IMG/VR virus record: IMGVR_UViG_3300042516_000430
Coordinates: 1-26,385 of that record
DNA from: a virus
Direction: 5' to 3' (one strand)
Length of the DNA stretch: 26,385 nucleotides
Every line of letters starts with the position of its first letter. The first letter of the stretch is position 1. Positions 14,843 through 22,961 of the stretch are shown piece by piece. Under the pieces are notes generated by a model, which made no database searches, was not told the DNA's origin, and saw nothing but the letters and a program-made list of their open reading frames with translations. Position numbers and translations under genes: made by a program.

Positions 14843-15897
14843 TAGCGGGACTCCAACTCCGCGACCCGCAGTTCAAGAGCCTTGATGGCTTCGATCAGCA
14901 GGCCGACCAAGTTCTGGTACGCCACACTCTTCAGGCCGTTTTCGTGAGTGTGTACGACCTCTGGCACGACGCGCTCAACCTCTTGCGCGATCACACCGAT
15001 GCGCTCTTCCATGTTGAACTTGCTGATGTAGCTGACGCCACGCATCGCCTTGACCTTGTACAGCGCCTCGGTGATCGTCTCGACGTTGATCTTGGTGCGT
15101 TCGTCCGAGAACGCCGTGATGTCGCCAGTGGCGGTCACAGTGCCGGATACGGACACGTTGCCGGAGATGGTGCCACCGCTGGCCGAGTACTTGCCGTCAA
15201 GCGCCGTCTGAAGGCCAGAGATGTCGGCGATGGCGAGTGTGACTGCGCCGGTCTTGCCAGCCACGCTGCTGACTGTGCCTGCGTTTATCGTGATGACGCC
15301 GGTCGTGCTGTTGTACGAGCCAGCGCCTGACACGCTGATCGCAGAGCGGGCGCGGGCGTTGGTGAAGTAGAGATTGGTGCTTTCGGCGACGTCCGCCGTG
15401 TTCAGCGTTACTGAGCCTGTTTTGCCAGCCACGCTGATGACAGGGGCGCCCGTGGCGCTGAAGCTGATGACGCCAGTGGTCGGGTTGTACGAGAGATCGC
15501 CTGCTGCGCTGATCGCTGCCCGCGCTAGGGCAGTGGTGAAGTACTTGTTTGTCGTTCCCTCCGCCACGTTGTCGGCGTTGAATGAGATGTTGGCCGTGCC
15601 GTTAAACGCGACACCGTTGATGGTGCGCGCGGTCTGGAGCGCCGTGGCGGTAGAGGCGTTGCCCACCACTCCGCCAGACGCAGTAATCGGGCCAGACACA
15701 GTGCCACCGGCCAGCGGCAGATACGCTGCGCTAAGTGCGGTGTGCGTGGCCGTCACCGGCCCTGTGATGTTGGGGAAGGTCGCCTTAATCGCAGCCTTGA
15801 TCAGGCGCAGATGGTTGTCGCCCTGGTTGGCGTTGTCCGACGACGTCGGATTTGTTTCGACCAATCCGTCGATGTATGTCGCGCTCTCAAGACCCAT
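14842..15897 (-). CDS. Tail fibre with C-terminal S74 intramolecular chaperone (self-cleaving)
   Basis: The 351-residue protein begins with a virion-attachment-type N-terminus (YIDGLVETNPTSSDNANQGDNHLRLIK). It continues with Ser/Thr/Gly/Ala-rich beta repeats, including repeated FTTALARAAIS/FTNARARSAIS and YNPTTGVIS/YNSTTGVIT units and duplicated VAGKTGSVTL/VAGKTGAVTL. It ends in a peptidase S74 domain from about residue 260: SDERTK holds the Ser264-Lys269 dyad, followed by RIGVIAQEVERVVPEVV and LVGLLIEAIKAL. S74 domains assist trimerisation and then cleave themselves off at the Ser. AAGGGTG precedes ATG 15897. It is a fibre or receptor-binding component. Confidence 0.9.
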   Translation of the reverse strand: MGLESATYIDGLVETNPTSSDNANQGDNHLRLIKAAIKATFPNITGPVTATHTALSAAYLPLAGGTVSGPITASGGVVGNASTATALQTARTINGVAFNGTANISFNADNVAEGTTNKYFTTALARAAISAAGDLSYNPTTGVISFSATGAPVISVAGKTGSVTLNTADVAESTNLYFTNARARSAISVSGAGSYNSTTGVITINAGTVSSVAGKTGAVTLAIADISGLQTALDGKYSASGGTISGNVSVSGTVTATGDITAFSDERTKINVETITEALYKVKAMRGVSYISKFNMEERIGVIAQEVERVVPEVVHTHENGLKSVAYQNLVGLLIEAIKALELRVAELESR

Positions 15898-15935
15898 AAA
15901 AACACCCTTTCACGCCTGCGATAGCACAGAAGCGG

Positions 15936-16169
15936 CTAATTGACGACCGTTTTATTCGGACAATCGTTTTCACAAACACACACCCACTTGCTGTTGTGGG
16001 CTTCAATCTCTACAACCGTCTCCGCTGTGTCGCTTGTGGCGTCATAGCTGATCGGCGTTGCGATCCTGCAATAGTCACTGACTACGGCGGGAGCGGTCGA
16101 AACGGTCGCGCAGCCGCTCGTCGCGGACAGGATCAGGAGTGGCCAAAGCTTCTTTAGCTTGTTCAACAC
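15936..16169 (-). CDS. o-spanin (Rz1-like outer-membrane lipoprotein)
   Basis: The protein is 77 residues with a basic N-terminus, a hydrophobic core LWPLLILSAT and a lipobox-like TSGC with Cys20. The segment DTAETVVEIEAHNSKWVC is a common ending of Rz1-like proteins. After lipidation it would sit in the outer membrane and join the i-spanin to fuse membranes at the last step of lysis. The GTG start at 16169 is supported by a perfect AAGGAGGT 8 nt upstream, lying inside the i-spanin gene. It overlaps that gene by 95 nt in another frame and extends past its end. The -3 lipobox residue is Thr, slightly unusual. Three Cys in the tail (VCVCENDC) could form disulphides. Confidence 0.8.
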   Translation of the reverse strand: MLNKLKKLWPLLILSATSGCATVSTAPAVVSDYCRIATPISYDATSDTAETVVEIEAHNSKWVCVCENDCPNKTVVN

Positions 16170-16296
16170 GTTCTTCGACCTCCTTCATGTCTGCATCGCG
16201 CTGCTGCGCTTTACCAGCCTCAAGCAGCTGCCTGTCCCCAAACAGGCGAAAGATCGCCTGCAATAGACCCAGCAGCTGCTTGATGCCCTGTATCAC
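16075..16296 (-). CDS. i-spanin (Rz-like)
   Basis: The protein is 73 residues. Its N-terminal segment IKQLLGLLQAIFRLFG is more amphipathic than a classical TM helix. A charged coiled-coil-like helix follows (QQRDADMKEVEERVEQAKEAL) and a basic tail RDERLRDRFDRSRR. It overlaps the o-spanin gene out of frame, the hallmark of spanin pairs. GTG 16296 overlaps the upstream holin-like gene's stop as GTGA. The role is to bridge the inner membrane to the o-spanin. The weak hydrophobicity of the anchor is a caution, but architecture and neighbours support the call. Confidence 0.7.
   Translation of the reverse strand: MIQGIKQLLGLLQAIFRLFGDRQLLEAGKAQQRDADMKEVEERVEQAKEALATPDPVRDERLRDRFDRSRRSQ
16178..16185 (-). 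promoter_or_regulatory. Perfect internal Shine-Dalgarno (AAGGAGGT) for the o-spanin
   Basis: On the minus strand AAGGAGGT is followed by CGAAGAAC and the GTG at 16169. It lies entirely inside the i-spanin reading frame, so the overlapping gene has its own strong initiation site. This decides the o-spanin start. Confidence 0.85.
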
Positions 16297-16466
16297 TTGT
16301 ATGGGTTCGCCGTGTCTTCGACACCGTGACGGATGAACGCAGCCATCAGCGCGGTGAACACCAAGTTGGCGGTCTGCATCAGATCAGCATCGCCAGTGAG
16401 GTACGCAGCGACAGCGGTGACGGTTGCAACGCCAGCCGTGATGTACGTTTTGTAGCCTTTAAACAT
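16293..16466 (-). CDS. Small two-TM holin-like membrane protein (57 aa)
   Basis: The protein begins MFKGYKTYITAGVATVTAVA. It has two hydrophobic segments, about residues 7-24 and 32-47, separated by a short GDADLMQ turn, and a charged tail (RHGVEDTANPYK). ATG 16466 has AAGGAG upstream (AAGGAGAATGACTATG). Its TGA overlaps the i-spanin GTG. Proteins of this size and start (MFKGYKTYI..G) are common in phage lysis cassettes next to endolysin and spanins. Likely a holin or holin-like pore former in the inner membrane; the neighbouring coiled-coil/TM protein is the other holin candidate. Confidence 0.75.
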   Translation of the reverse strand: MFKGYKTYITAGVATVTAVAAYLTGDADLMQTANLVFTALMAAFIRHGVEDTANPYK

Positions 16467-16477
16467 AGTCATTCTCC

Positions 16478-16963
16478 TTATGCTTCGTTCGTAGAAACTT
16501 TGCCGCCGGTCATGTAGACCATCGTGCCAATGACGGCTTCGTCTTTAGGCCAGCGGATCGCGACGCACCGATCCTTTGAAATGGGGGCGATACTGACTTT
16601 GTTGCCTTGGTTGCCGCCCAAGACGTAGTAATGGCGAATGCTTTCGCCAACGTAGAAACCAACGTGGCCGCCGCCGATGCGGTCGAAGACCAGAATCGCG
16701 CCAGGGGCGATGCGGTCTGGCCGCAGGCGCGAGCCGTATTCAGCCCACCCCTTGGCGCGATACCAGTGCTTGGGGAAAGGCAGACCCGCCTCGTCCATGC
16801 AGTGCGCCACGAAGAACCCGCACCAAGGCGTCTCGTCGTCCGCCCACCAAGCCTTGAGCTTGGCCAAGCCGCGAACGATCCACGGGTTATGCCGTGGGCC
16901 TTTGATCTCGCGCTCACCGATCTTGCCGCGAGCGTAACTCAGCCATTTGGGGTCAGTCAACAC
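16478..16963 (-). CDS. Endolysin, NlpC/P60-CHAP-like Cys-His peptidoglycan hydrolase (TIGR02594-like)
   Basis: The 161-residue protein matches the pattern of TIGR02594-type cell-wall hydrolases: WLSYARGKIGEREI at the N-terminus, nucleophile C48 in TPWCGFFVA, H100 in GGGHVGFYVG, and a probable third residue N118 in LGGNQGNKVS. It has no signal peptide or TM anchor, so it would depend on a holin to reach peptidoglycan. GTG 16963 follows the upstream stop by 4 nt, with a GGGGG-type site before it. It lies between the two holin candidates, which confirms a lysis cassette. Confidence 0.87.
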   Translation of the reverse strand: MLTDPKWLSYARGKIGEREIKGPRHNPWIVRGLAKLKAWWADDETPWCGFFVAHCMDEAGLPFPKHWYRAKGWAEYGSRLRPDRIAPGAILVFDRIGGGHVGFYVGESIRHYYVLGGNQGNKVSIAPISKDRCVAIRWPKDEAVIGTMVYMTGGKVSTNEA

Positions 16964-16967
16964 GCGG

Positions 16968-17186
16968 TTAGCCCCCCAACTTTGCCTTGAATGCGGCCCA
17001 CAAAAAAGCCACTGCTGTGCCTAGGCCAGCCGTCCACTTGACGAATGCCAGCACGTTGGTCGCCGTCTTCCAGGCGTCGAGAAGGTCTTTGGTGTCTTGG
17101 CGAAGACCCTTCATGTCCTCTTTCATCTGGTCCATGTCCTGTCGCAACAGGGCCAGTTCAACGTCGGTGTTTGGGTGTTCGCTCAT
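16968..17186 (-). CDS. Coiled-coil plus single-TM protein, XhlA-type holin candidate (72 aa)
   Basis: The N-terminal half is a charged coiled coil (VELALLRQDMDQMKEDMKGL, then RQDTKDLLDAWK). One TM helix follows (about 45-66, LAFVKWTAGLGTAVAFLWAAF), with a short basic end (KAKLGG). This layout matches XhlA-like and related phage holin accessory proteins. ATG 17186 overlaps the upstream TAA by one base. It lies directly upstream of the endolysin. It is either the main holin or a regulator of the two-TM protein downstream. Confidence 0.7.
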   Translation of the reverse strand: MSEHPNTDVELALLRQDMDQMKEDMKGLRQDTKDLLDAWKTATNVLAFVKWTAGLGTAVAFLWAAFKAKLGG

Positions 17187-17674
17187 TACGACAAGTCCTC
17201 TACTGATACGGTGACAGACCAGTAGCGCGTGATGCCAGCGGCAGTGGCGCTGACCGTGTACACAGCTTCCTTAAAGCCGCCAAAAGAAGTGGTTGAGTTG
17301 CTGAACGTGATGCTAGTAGCAGAGCCGCCGCTGGAAACGCTGGCGTTACCGCCGGTTCCTGTTTTTGTCCAAGTCCACACCGCAGATTGGTTGCAAGTGA
17401 TGGTGACGCTGGCGTTCAAACTGCCGTAGTCGCTCAACGCCTGCGGCGCGCCAGCTGACGTGCCGCCGCTTGGGCTGAACGCCACGTCTGACGTGCCGAA
17501 AAACTTAGACATGGAGATTGTGCCGGATGCCGGCACTGCGCCGTTGACGCCAGAGGTACTGCCAGGGACGTTGGCGCCGCCTGCGTAATACTCAGACATG
17601 GCGATAGGGTTCGCGCCTCCAAACTCAGTCTGGATTTGGCTTAATGATATTGCGCCAGATGTTTGAAGAGTCAC
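17186..17674 (-). CDS. Short tail-associated protein with SGxISMSxFFG motif (162 aa)
   Basis: The N-terminus has the recurrent phage tail pattern GAISLSQIQTEFGGANPIAMSEYYAGG, then VPASGTISMSKFFG. The C-terminal half is an Ig-like beta domain (VTITCNQSAVWTWTKTG, then AVYTVSATAAGITRYWSVTV). Proteins with this start are commonly encoded near tail fibres and are probably virion surface or fibre-associated. GTG 17674 is the first good start. Confidence 0.65.
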   Translation of the reverse strand: MTLQTSGAISLSQIQTEFGGANPIAMSEYYAGGANVPGSTSGVNGAVPASGTISMSKFFGTSDVAFSPSGGTSAGAPQALSDYGSLNASVTITCNQSAVWTWTKTGTGGNASVSSGGSATSITFSNSTTSFGGFKEAVYTVSATAAGITRYWSVTVSVEDLS

Positions 17675-17692
17675 GCCGAAGCCCCCGCTAAG

Positions 17693-18070
17693 TTAGTTTG
17701 GCATAGCGGAAATTGCGTCTTCTGGCAATTCCAATTCTACCCAAGCCAATGTGGCTTCGTCCCAGCGATACAGCTTACCGTCATCCGGTTTCGGTGTGGG
17801 TGCATCCCACAAGCAAGTATCTTCGTTCAACGTCCATGATGGGAATGGCTGCGGCGCAATGAACGCATCGCGCTCTGCGTCATAGGTGAAGCCGATGCCA
17901 GCGTAGTTCATACGCAGCGGACGACCTTCAGGATGTTGGCCCCCGTGCGTGTTGTATGATGTCTTGACCCAAAGCGATGGGTCGCCAAATGCGCCCGTGT
18001 CGATAACCTCTTGGTCAATGACTAGAACTTCAGTAACAATGCCGTCTTCTACTTTTGCAAAATGAGCCAT
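17693..18070 (-). CDS. Virion-associated protein of marine-phage type (125 aa)
   Basis: MAHFAKVEDGIVTEVLVID, then KTSYNTHGG, RMNYAGIGFTYDAERDAFI and PFPSWTLNEDTCLWDAP form a conserved pattern found in many podo- and myoviruses of aquatic bacteria, mostly annotated as structural or hypothetical. The whole protein is one compact domain without TM or catalytic motif. It has AAGGAAAC before ATG 18070. It lies among fibre genes, so a fibre or baseplate-like accessory role is likely. Confidence 0.65.
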   Translation of the reverse strand: MAHFAKVEDGIVTEVLVIDQEVIDTGAFGDPSLWVKTSYNTHGGQHPEGRPLRMNYAGIGFTYDAERDAFIAPQPFPSWTLNEDTCLWDAPTPKPDDGKLYRWDEATLAWVELELPEDAISAMPN

Positions 18071-18079
18071 GATGTTTCC

Positions 18080-19372
18080 TTAGAATGTAATCGTGCCGGA
18101 TGAGTTGAACACATAGACCGTGTTGCTTCCGACAGTGGTTATGGTTGGTGAGCCTGTGGTTGAGGTTGCTGCGACAGGGCATGACAAGATCACGACACCA
18201 GAGCCACCTTGTTGGGCTGGGGAGTTACACCCTCCGCCACCGCCGCCTGTGTTTGCGACACCTGCATTGGTTGTTCCGTCGGCTAGGTTTCCACCATAAC
18301 CCGCTCCGCCTCCACCAGCACCTCCAAGTGATGTGGCGGTGCTGTAGTAGCCGCCACCGCCACCGCCGCCGCCGCCACGAGTAACTGCCGTTCCTGTAAT
18401 TGAAGAAGAGAGTCCATCGCCACCCTTGCCGCCAGCATAAAAATCCCCACCAGCACCTACCGCACTAGCGCCGCCGCCGCCGCCTCCGCCGTAGCCTGAA
18501 TAAGCAGTACCGCCCGCAAATCCTTGCCCAGTAGTCCCCGCTGACCCAGTAGAGCTTCCGCGACCACCACCGCCAGAGCCACCCACTGCGCCAGTACTGG
18601 AAGCATAGTTTGTTCCCCCGTAGCCGCCTCCTACCGCTGCTGTTGGGACATTGCTTATAGATGAGTTAGCGCCGTTGGTAAAAACAGTGCCTCCGCCCGC
18701 TCCACCGGCACCCACAGTTATCGTTAGAGTTCCTGATTGGGTTGCGCTTCCAGTTAGGTATCCGCCACCGCCACCGCCACCGCCGCCACTAGAACCACCT
18801 GAACCACCGCCAGCAACCATAAGATATGTAAATGTGGGGGCAACGAAAGTACCAAACGTAGCGTCCCAAGAGTTTGTGCCTGTTTTTAAAATCTGCACGG
18901 AATTAGCGGGGGGTACTAATGGGTTGGGGAAGGCACTTGCGTTTCCGTTGTTAAAAACAGAAACTCCCGCAACACTAAGCAAGATACTATTAGTGCCCTT
19001 ATTCACAATCGTAATCACTGTCCCAATCGGAAACGCAACCGACGCATTAGTCGGGATCGTGATTGTCTGAGCGCCGGTGTTGGCAGAGTAGATATGCTTA
19101 CCAGCGTCACCGAGGACAAGCGTGTAGTTGCCGCTCTGGACGTTCTGTGGGTAGGCCACCGCGTTTGATGGGGCTGCGCCCGACACCCAGCCCGTGCCAT
19201 CGCTGGTCAACACATTGCCAGACGCTCCTGGTGAAGTTAAACCAGTGCCGCCTGACGTTGCTGGCGTTACATTGCCGCCAACCCATGCAGCGCCGTCCCA
19301 TATCCAAGAGCCGCCGTTGGCGGTGTAGACTTGGTTCAGCGTAGGGCTAGTAGGGAAATCAAGTGCTGCCAT
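18080..19372 (-). CDS. Glycine-rich tail fibre / receptor-binding protein (430 aa)
   Basis: The N-terminal module (ALDFPTSPTLNQVYTANG, then SWIWDGAAWVGG) is a common phage fibre domain. Next come [20 protein letters not shown] and a beta domain (about 75-180). From about residue 187 to 400 the chain is dominated by Gly runs (GGGGGGGGGY, GGGYGGTNY, RGGGGGGGGGYYS), like the polyglycine-helix tips of T4-like gp38 adhesins. It ends in [20 protein letters not shown] precedes ATG 19372. It is a shorter paralogue of the adjacent 880-residue fibre, sharing the beta domain and the C-terminus. Confidence 0.8.
   Translation of the reverse strand: MAALDFPTSPTLNQVYTANGGSWIWDGAAWVGGNVTPATSGGTGLTSPGASGNVLTSDGTGWVSGAAPSNAVAYPQNVQSGNYTLVLGDAGKHIYSANTGAQTITIPTNASVAFPIGTVITIVNKGTNSILLSVAGVSVFNNGNASAFPNPLVPPANSVQILKTGTNSWDATFGTFVAPTFTYLMVAGGGSGGSSGGGGGGGGGYLTGSATQSGTLTITVGAGGAGGGTVFTNGANSSISNVPTAAVGGGYGGTNYASSTGAVGGSGGGGRGSSTGSAGTTGQGFAGGTAYSGYGGGGGGGASAVGAGGDFYAGGKGGDGLSSSITGTAVTRGGGGGGGGGYYSTATSLGGAGGGGAGYGGNLADGTTNAGVANTGGGGGGCNSPAQQGGSGVVILSCPVAATSTTGSPTITTVGSNTVYVFNSSGTITF
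19001..19160 (-). repeat. Copy 1 of a roughly 160-bp repeat shared by the two glycine-rich fibre genes
   Basis: This stretch aligns without gaps to 20279-20438, with most bases identical by eye. It encodes [20 protein letters not shown] and the following [15 protein letters not shown] in both fibres. Confidence 0.8.
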
Positions 19373-19381
19373 TGCTAGTTC

Positions 19382-22024
19382 CTAAAACGTAATCGTGCCA
19401 GATGAGTTGAAAACGTAAATTGTGTCTGACCCGATCGTGGTGATGGTTGGTGAGCCTGTGGTTGATGTCGCAGCAGATGCTGTAGGCACACGAATGATGA
19501 CAACGCCAGAGCCGCCAGCGCGGGCGGTTTGGCCTGAACCGCCGCCCCCACCTGTGTTCGCAGTCCCCGCAGTCGATTGACCTGTCGAGCCACCAGTACC
19601 GCCACCACCAGCGCCACCGCCATACCCCTGAAATGTTCCACTATAAGTATAATGAGCGCCGCCGCCTCCGCCCCTAGTGACGGCGCTGCCCGTGATTGAC
19701 GAAGAAAGGCCCACCCCAGCGGATTGGCTGAATCCAGCAGCCCCCGCGCCGCCGCCACCCCCGCTGTAGTAAATTTGGGCGTATACGTTACTGTTGTATT
19801 CGTTATAGCCAGTGCCACCACTGTTACCTTGCCCTGCCGTGCCTGTCCCCGCAGCATTTCCAAAAGCGTCACCGCCACCACCAGAGCCGCCAGAAGTACT
19901 AGCAGTACCGCCGCCTATCGCAATTACTGATGAGCCTATGCTTGAATTCAAACCGTTGGCACTACCCGCGCCACCAGCACCAACCGTAATAATGTTGGTT
20001 CCGTAAGGAATATTTGCGGTAGCGGTTAAATAACCACCCGCGCCGCCGCCGCCATTTAATGTGCTGCCACCACCGCCGCCACCAGCTATGACTAAATAGG
20101 TGGCAGAAAGTGTCCTTTGTACTATTACGCCAAAAGTGGCCTTCCAAGTATTCGTGCCAGTTTTTAGCAGTTGAACGGCGTTTCCAGTTTGCAGCACAGG
20201 GAATGAAAGTGCTGTCGCGCTGGTGTTGGATTTTACTGTGACACCCGAAACACCCAAGAAAATATCGGTTGTCCCCTCATTCACAATCGCAACCACTGAC
20301 CCAATCGGAAAAGCCACCGACGCATTTGTCGGGATCGTGATGGTTTGAGCGCCAGTGTTGGCGGAATAGATGTGCTTGCCAGCATCACCAAGAACAAGCG
20401 TGTAGTTGCCGCTTTGAATGTTCTGTGGATATTCAACCGCCCCCGCAGGTCCGGTTGCACCTGTGGCTCCGGTCGCCCCTGTCGGGCCTGTCGGGCCTGT
20501 CGCCCCTGTCGGCCCCATAGCAAACGTAACCCACTGCGATGTAGTGCCGTCGTCATAATAGATGTATGGAATGCCAGTTGTGCTGTTCCACCAGACATCG
20601 CCCTCTTCTGGAGAGGATGGCGCGGTTTCGCCGATGACAACGCTTGCGCCAGCGTCAGGAGCAACAGAAGTCCATGCCGTGCCATCGCTGGTCAGGACGT
20701 TACCAGCAGCGCCAACCGCAGTAATGCCCGTGCCACCATTTGCGACAGGCAATGTGCCAGCGACGTTGGTTGTCAGGCTTACAGTTGAAAGATACCCGCT
20801 GTCGTTGGTGAACGCCGAAAGCGCAGTGGGCTTGCCGGTCAGATCAGCATACGCACCGCTGAACGGCGTTGCCCACCCCGTGGCGTAATCGGTCGCAGAC
20901 GTCTTCGCGAGAACTTGGCCGGTCGTGCCGCCAACGGGTACGCCGACACCGGCTGGACCCTGCGGGCCGGTCGGGCCTGCTGGACCTGGGCCAAGTGGGT
21001 CTAGTGCCGTCCCGCTGACGCTGCGAACGCGCATCCAGCTTCCGGCATACAGCGTTGTGTTGGTTGCCGAACTGCTGTTCTGAGCAAATTGAAATGCAAG
21101 CACTCCGGTGGCCGTGACCGTGACTACGCCGGAAACCTTGGCCGATCCTGTCCCAGAGTTGATGGTAAAAGCTGTCCCAAAAGCAGTTGCCTGCTGCTGG
21201 TCAGACGTGGTGCTTGCACCCTCGAATGAGTGATACCGAACTGAACTGGCAGTCCCGCTGAAGTTCAGCGTGTATTTGACACCAGGCCCCGATGGCGACG
21301 AGAACAGCGCATCCACCTCAAAAATGTACGTTCCAGCTGCAAGCGTGACCGCAAGGTCAGTGGCGACAAACGTGGTGCCGGTGTTTGTGTTGTTGACCGA
21401 CTTGTCGGCCAACTGAGTTAGGCTCAAAGTGCTGTTGTCCGCATCAGCGCCGTCAGCCCCCGCCGGTCCCTGCGGACCCGTGGCTCCTGTAGCGCCCGTA
21501 GCGCCTGTGGTCCCCGCCGGACCTTGCGGGCCGGTGATGTCAGCAAGCGGGACGAGATCGATCCACGTCGTCGCGCCGACTACGCGCCATTGCAGATGCG
21601 TGGCGGTTTTCTGAATCTCGACAGACGGGCCTGCTGGACCGGCTGGGCCGGTAGCGCCTGCTGGGCCTGTGGCGCCTGTCGCTCCGGTAGCGCCTGTTGG
21701 GCCTGGGTCGCCCGTGTCGCCTTTCGCTCCGGTCGTACCTGTGGCTCCGGCGGGGCCGGTCGCGCCTACCGCTCCAGTGTCGCCCGTGAGGCCAATCGGT
21801 CCTTGTGGGCCGTCGATGTCGGCCAGTGCGACAACGTCGTACCACGTTGTGCCGTCAACGTATTTGTATTGAATGTGGGTCGCCGTAACACGCATCTCAA
21901 TGCGCGACGACGATGCCGCTGCCGCAGCACTTGCCGCCGCTGCCGCAGCACTTGCTGCTGCGTTGTCTTCATAGATGTTGGTCTGCGGTGACTCACCGCC
22001 TGTGAAGAAGCTCGACGTAGACAT
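19382..22024 (-). CDS. Collagen-repeat tail fibre with glycine-rich tip (880 aa)
   Basis: This is a long trimeric-fibre candidate. Residues 22-40 are Ala/Ser-rich. Residues 44-71 and 136-165 are duplicated beta modules ([19 protein letters not shown] and [19 protein letters not shown]). Collagen-like Gly-X-Y blocks lie at about 72-133, 165-194, 345-360 and 503-527. The C-terminal third (about 645-850) is Gly-rich, like an adhesin tip, and ends in [13 protein letters not shown]. Its beta domain and tail are near-copies of the downstream 430-residue fibre. ATG 22024 follows the adaptor stop by 3 nt. The role is host recognition or attachment. Confidence 0.85.
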   Translation of the reverse strand: MSTSSFFTGGESPQTNIYEDNAAASAAAAAASAAAAASSSRIEMRVTATHIQYKYVDGTTWYDVVALADIDGPQGPIGLTGDTGAVGATGPAGATGTTGAKGDTGDPGPTGATGATGATGPAGATGPAGPAGPSVEIQKTATHLQWRVVGATTWIDLVPLADITGPQGPAGTTGATGATGATGPQGPAGADGADADNSTLSLTQLADKSVNNTNTGTTFVATDLAVTLAAGTYIFEVDALFSSPSGPGVKYTLNFSGTASSVRYHSFEGASTTSDQQQATAFGTAFTINSGTGSAKVSGVVTVTATGVLAFQFAQNSSSATNTTLYAGSWMRVRSVSGTALDPLGPGPAGPTGPQGPAGVGVPVGGTTGQVLAKTSATDYATGWATPFSGAYADLTGKPTALSAFTNDSGYLSTVSLTTNVAGTLPVANGGTGITAVGAAGNVLTSDGTAWTSVAPDAGASVVIGETAPSSPEEGDVWWNSTTGIPYIYYDDGTTSQWVTFAMGPTGATGPTGPTGATGATGATGPAGAVEYPQNIQSGNYTLVLGDAGKHIYSANTGAQTITIPTNASVAFPIGSVVAIVNEGTTDIFLGVSGVTVKSNTSATALSFPVLQTGNAVQLLKTGTNTWKATFGVIVQRTLSATYLVIAGGGGGGSTLNGGGGAGGYLTATANIPYGTNIITVGAGGAGSANGLNSSIGSSVIAIGGGTASTSGGSGGGGDAFGNAAGTGTAGQGNSGGTGYNEYNSNVYAQIYYSGGGGGAGAAGFSQSAGVGLSSSITGSAVTRGGGGGAHYTYSGTFQGYGGGAGGGGTGGSTGQSTAGTANTGGGGGSGQTARAGGSGVVIIRVPTASAATSTTGSPTITTIGSDTIYVFNSSGTITF
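20279..20438 (-). repeat. Copy 2 of the fibre repeat
   Basis: This is the counterpart of 19001-19160. Differences are mostly single bases, many at third codon positions. The protein-level match extends to the shared [16 protein letters not shown] segments and C-termini of both genes. Confidence 0.8.
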
Positions 22025-22027
22025 CTA

Positions 22028-22636
22028 TTAGTATCCGCTCTGAACAGTGTTGGTGGCGCCGGAAACCTCACTCTGACGAGCGTTCTCCATCAACCTTTGC
22101 ATCGTGTCGTTAAACGTCTCCGACCACACCTGAATCTTCTCGACAGGTGAGCCGTGGTAGACGCCGGCTGCGACCAGCGCGCCGTACAGATACAGTTCGG
22201 GGGCCATCGCAAAGACGGCGTTCGTCGCGTTCGACGCAGACAGCGCGGTCGGCAGTGCGTAATACACCAAGCTAAGGCCGGTCAGGTCTGGACCTGGCGT
22301 TGGCCACAGGCGCAGATACACCGTCTCCCGCATGAATGAAATCGGGGTGCCTTGCGCGGCGTCACGGGCGTAGAACTCGGTCGTGGAAATGCGATCCAGA
22401 GCCTTGCTGTTGAAGATGACGTCTTTGGCTTCCAAGAAGTCGCCAGGGAACGCCACTTTGCCTTCGCTGTCGGTCGTGATGTTCGCGTACCGCTCCATCG
22501 GCGGGATGCGTAAGACGTGGAAGATGCGGTTCTCCGCCATCTGCACGAAATCACTAAGGCGGGCGTCTGAAATGTCGTCGCGGTTCAGCCAGTCGGCGAT
22601 GGCGGCTTTCAGTTCGGTGTAGGTGGTTATGCTCAC
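22028..22636 (-). CDS. Head-to-tail adaptor (P22 gp4 / T7 gp11-like)
   Basis: The protein is 202 residues. YTELKAAIADWLNRDD followed by FVQMAENRIFHVLRIPPME is the signature N-terminus of the phage adaptor family. It goes on with FPGDFLEAKDVIF, a beta part with YLRLWPTPG and LSLVYYALP, and an FAMAPELYLYGALVAA helix. It should bind beneath the portal and receive the nozzle. GTG 22636 overlaps the upstream stop as GTGA and has GGAGGT 6 nt upstream. Confidence 0.87.
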   Translation of the reverse strand: MSITTYTELKAAIADWLNRDDISDARLSDFVQMAENRIFHVLRIPPMERYANITTDSEGKVAFPGDFLEAKDVIFNSKALDRISTTEFYARDAAQGTPISFMRETVYLRLWPTPGPDLTGLSLVYYALPTALSASNATNAVFAMAPELYLYGALVAAGVYHGSPVEKIQVWSETFNDTMQRLMENARQSEVSGATNTVQSGY

Positions 22637-22935
22637 AACTTACCTCCGCGTGTCCGAAGAAATGCATAGTCTGGATCGTTCAATAAAGCAACCATGCGGA
22701 TCTTATCTTCGGGTGAAGGGGCCATCGCGTTGATGCCGTACTTCTGCTTCCACTCAAGCACTACGGAGTAAGGGATGCTGGCGACCTTTGCGAAGTCGCC
22801 GAATTTCGTGCCGATACTCTCGGCCTGTGCGCGTTTGTTCGCGTCAATGATCGAAGTTACGTCCTGCGTGTGACGCAGCGTGTGAAGCCCCGTGTTGCGG
22901 TCAAACTCAAGGGTGGTTTTAAGTTCGTCGGACAT
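22633..22935 (-). CDS. Small head-region protein (100 aa)
   Basis: The pattern TQDVTSIIDANKRAQAES, then FAKVASIPYSVVLEWKQKYGINAM and LNDPDYAFLRTRGGKL recurs in podovirus proteins encoded between capsid and adaptor. LNDPDYxFLRT is the most conserved end. There is no TM segment or catalytic motif. ATG 22935 has only a weak purine-rich site. Translation of the adaptor is coupled to its stop. It probably acts in head completion; no experimental function is known to me. Confidence 0.7.
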   Translation of the reverse strand: MSDELKTTLEFDRNTGLHTLRHTQDVTSIIDANKRAQAESIGTKFGDFAKVASIPYSVVLEWKQKYGINAMAPSPEDKIRMVALLNDPDYAFLRTRGGKL

Positions 22936-22961
22936 CAGAGGCTTTCATTCAAGAGTAAAGA

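Noticed and set aside
18080-22024. CRISPR-like or minisatellite array
   Set aside because: The repeats are coding Gly-X-Y and poly-Gly codons in frame, with no constant repeat/spacer spacing.
18080-22024. Diversity-generating retroelement acting on the fibre genes
   Set aside because: No reverse transcriptase gene is in the window, and differences between the two fibre copies are not confined to adenine positions as far as can be judged by eye.
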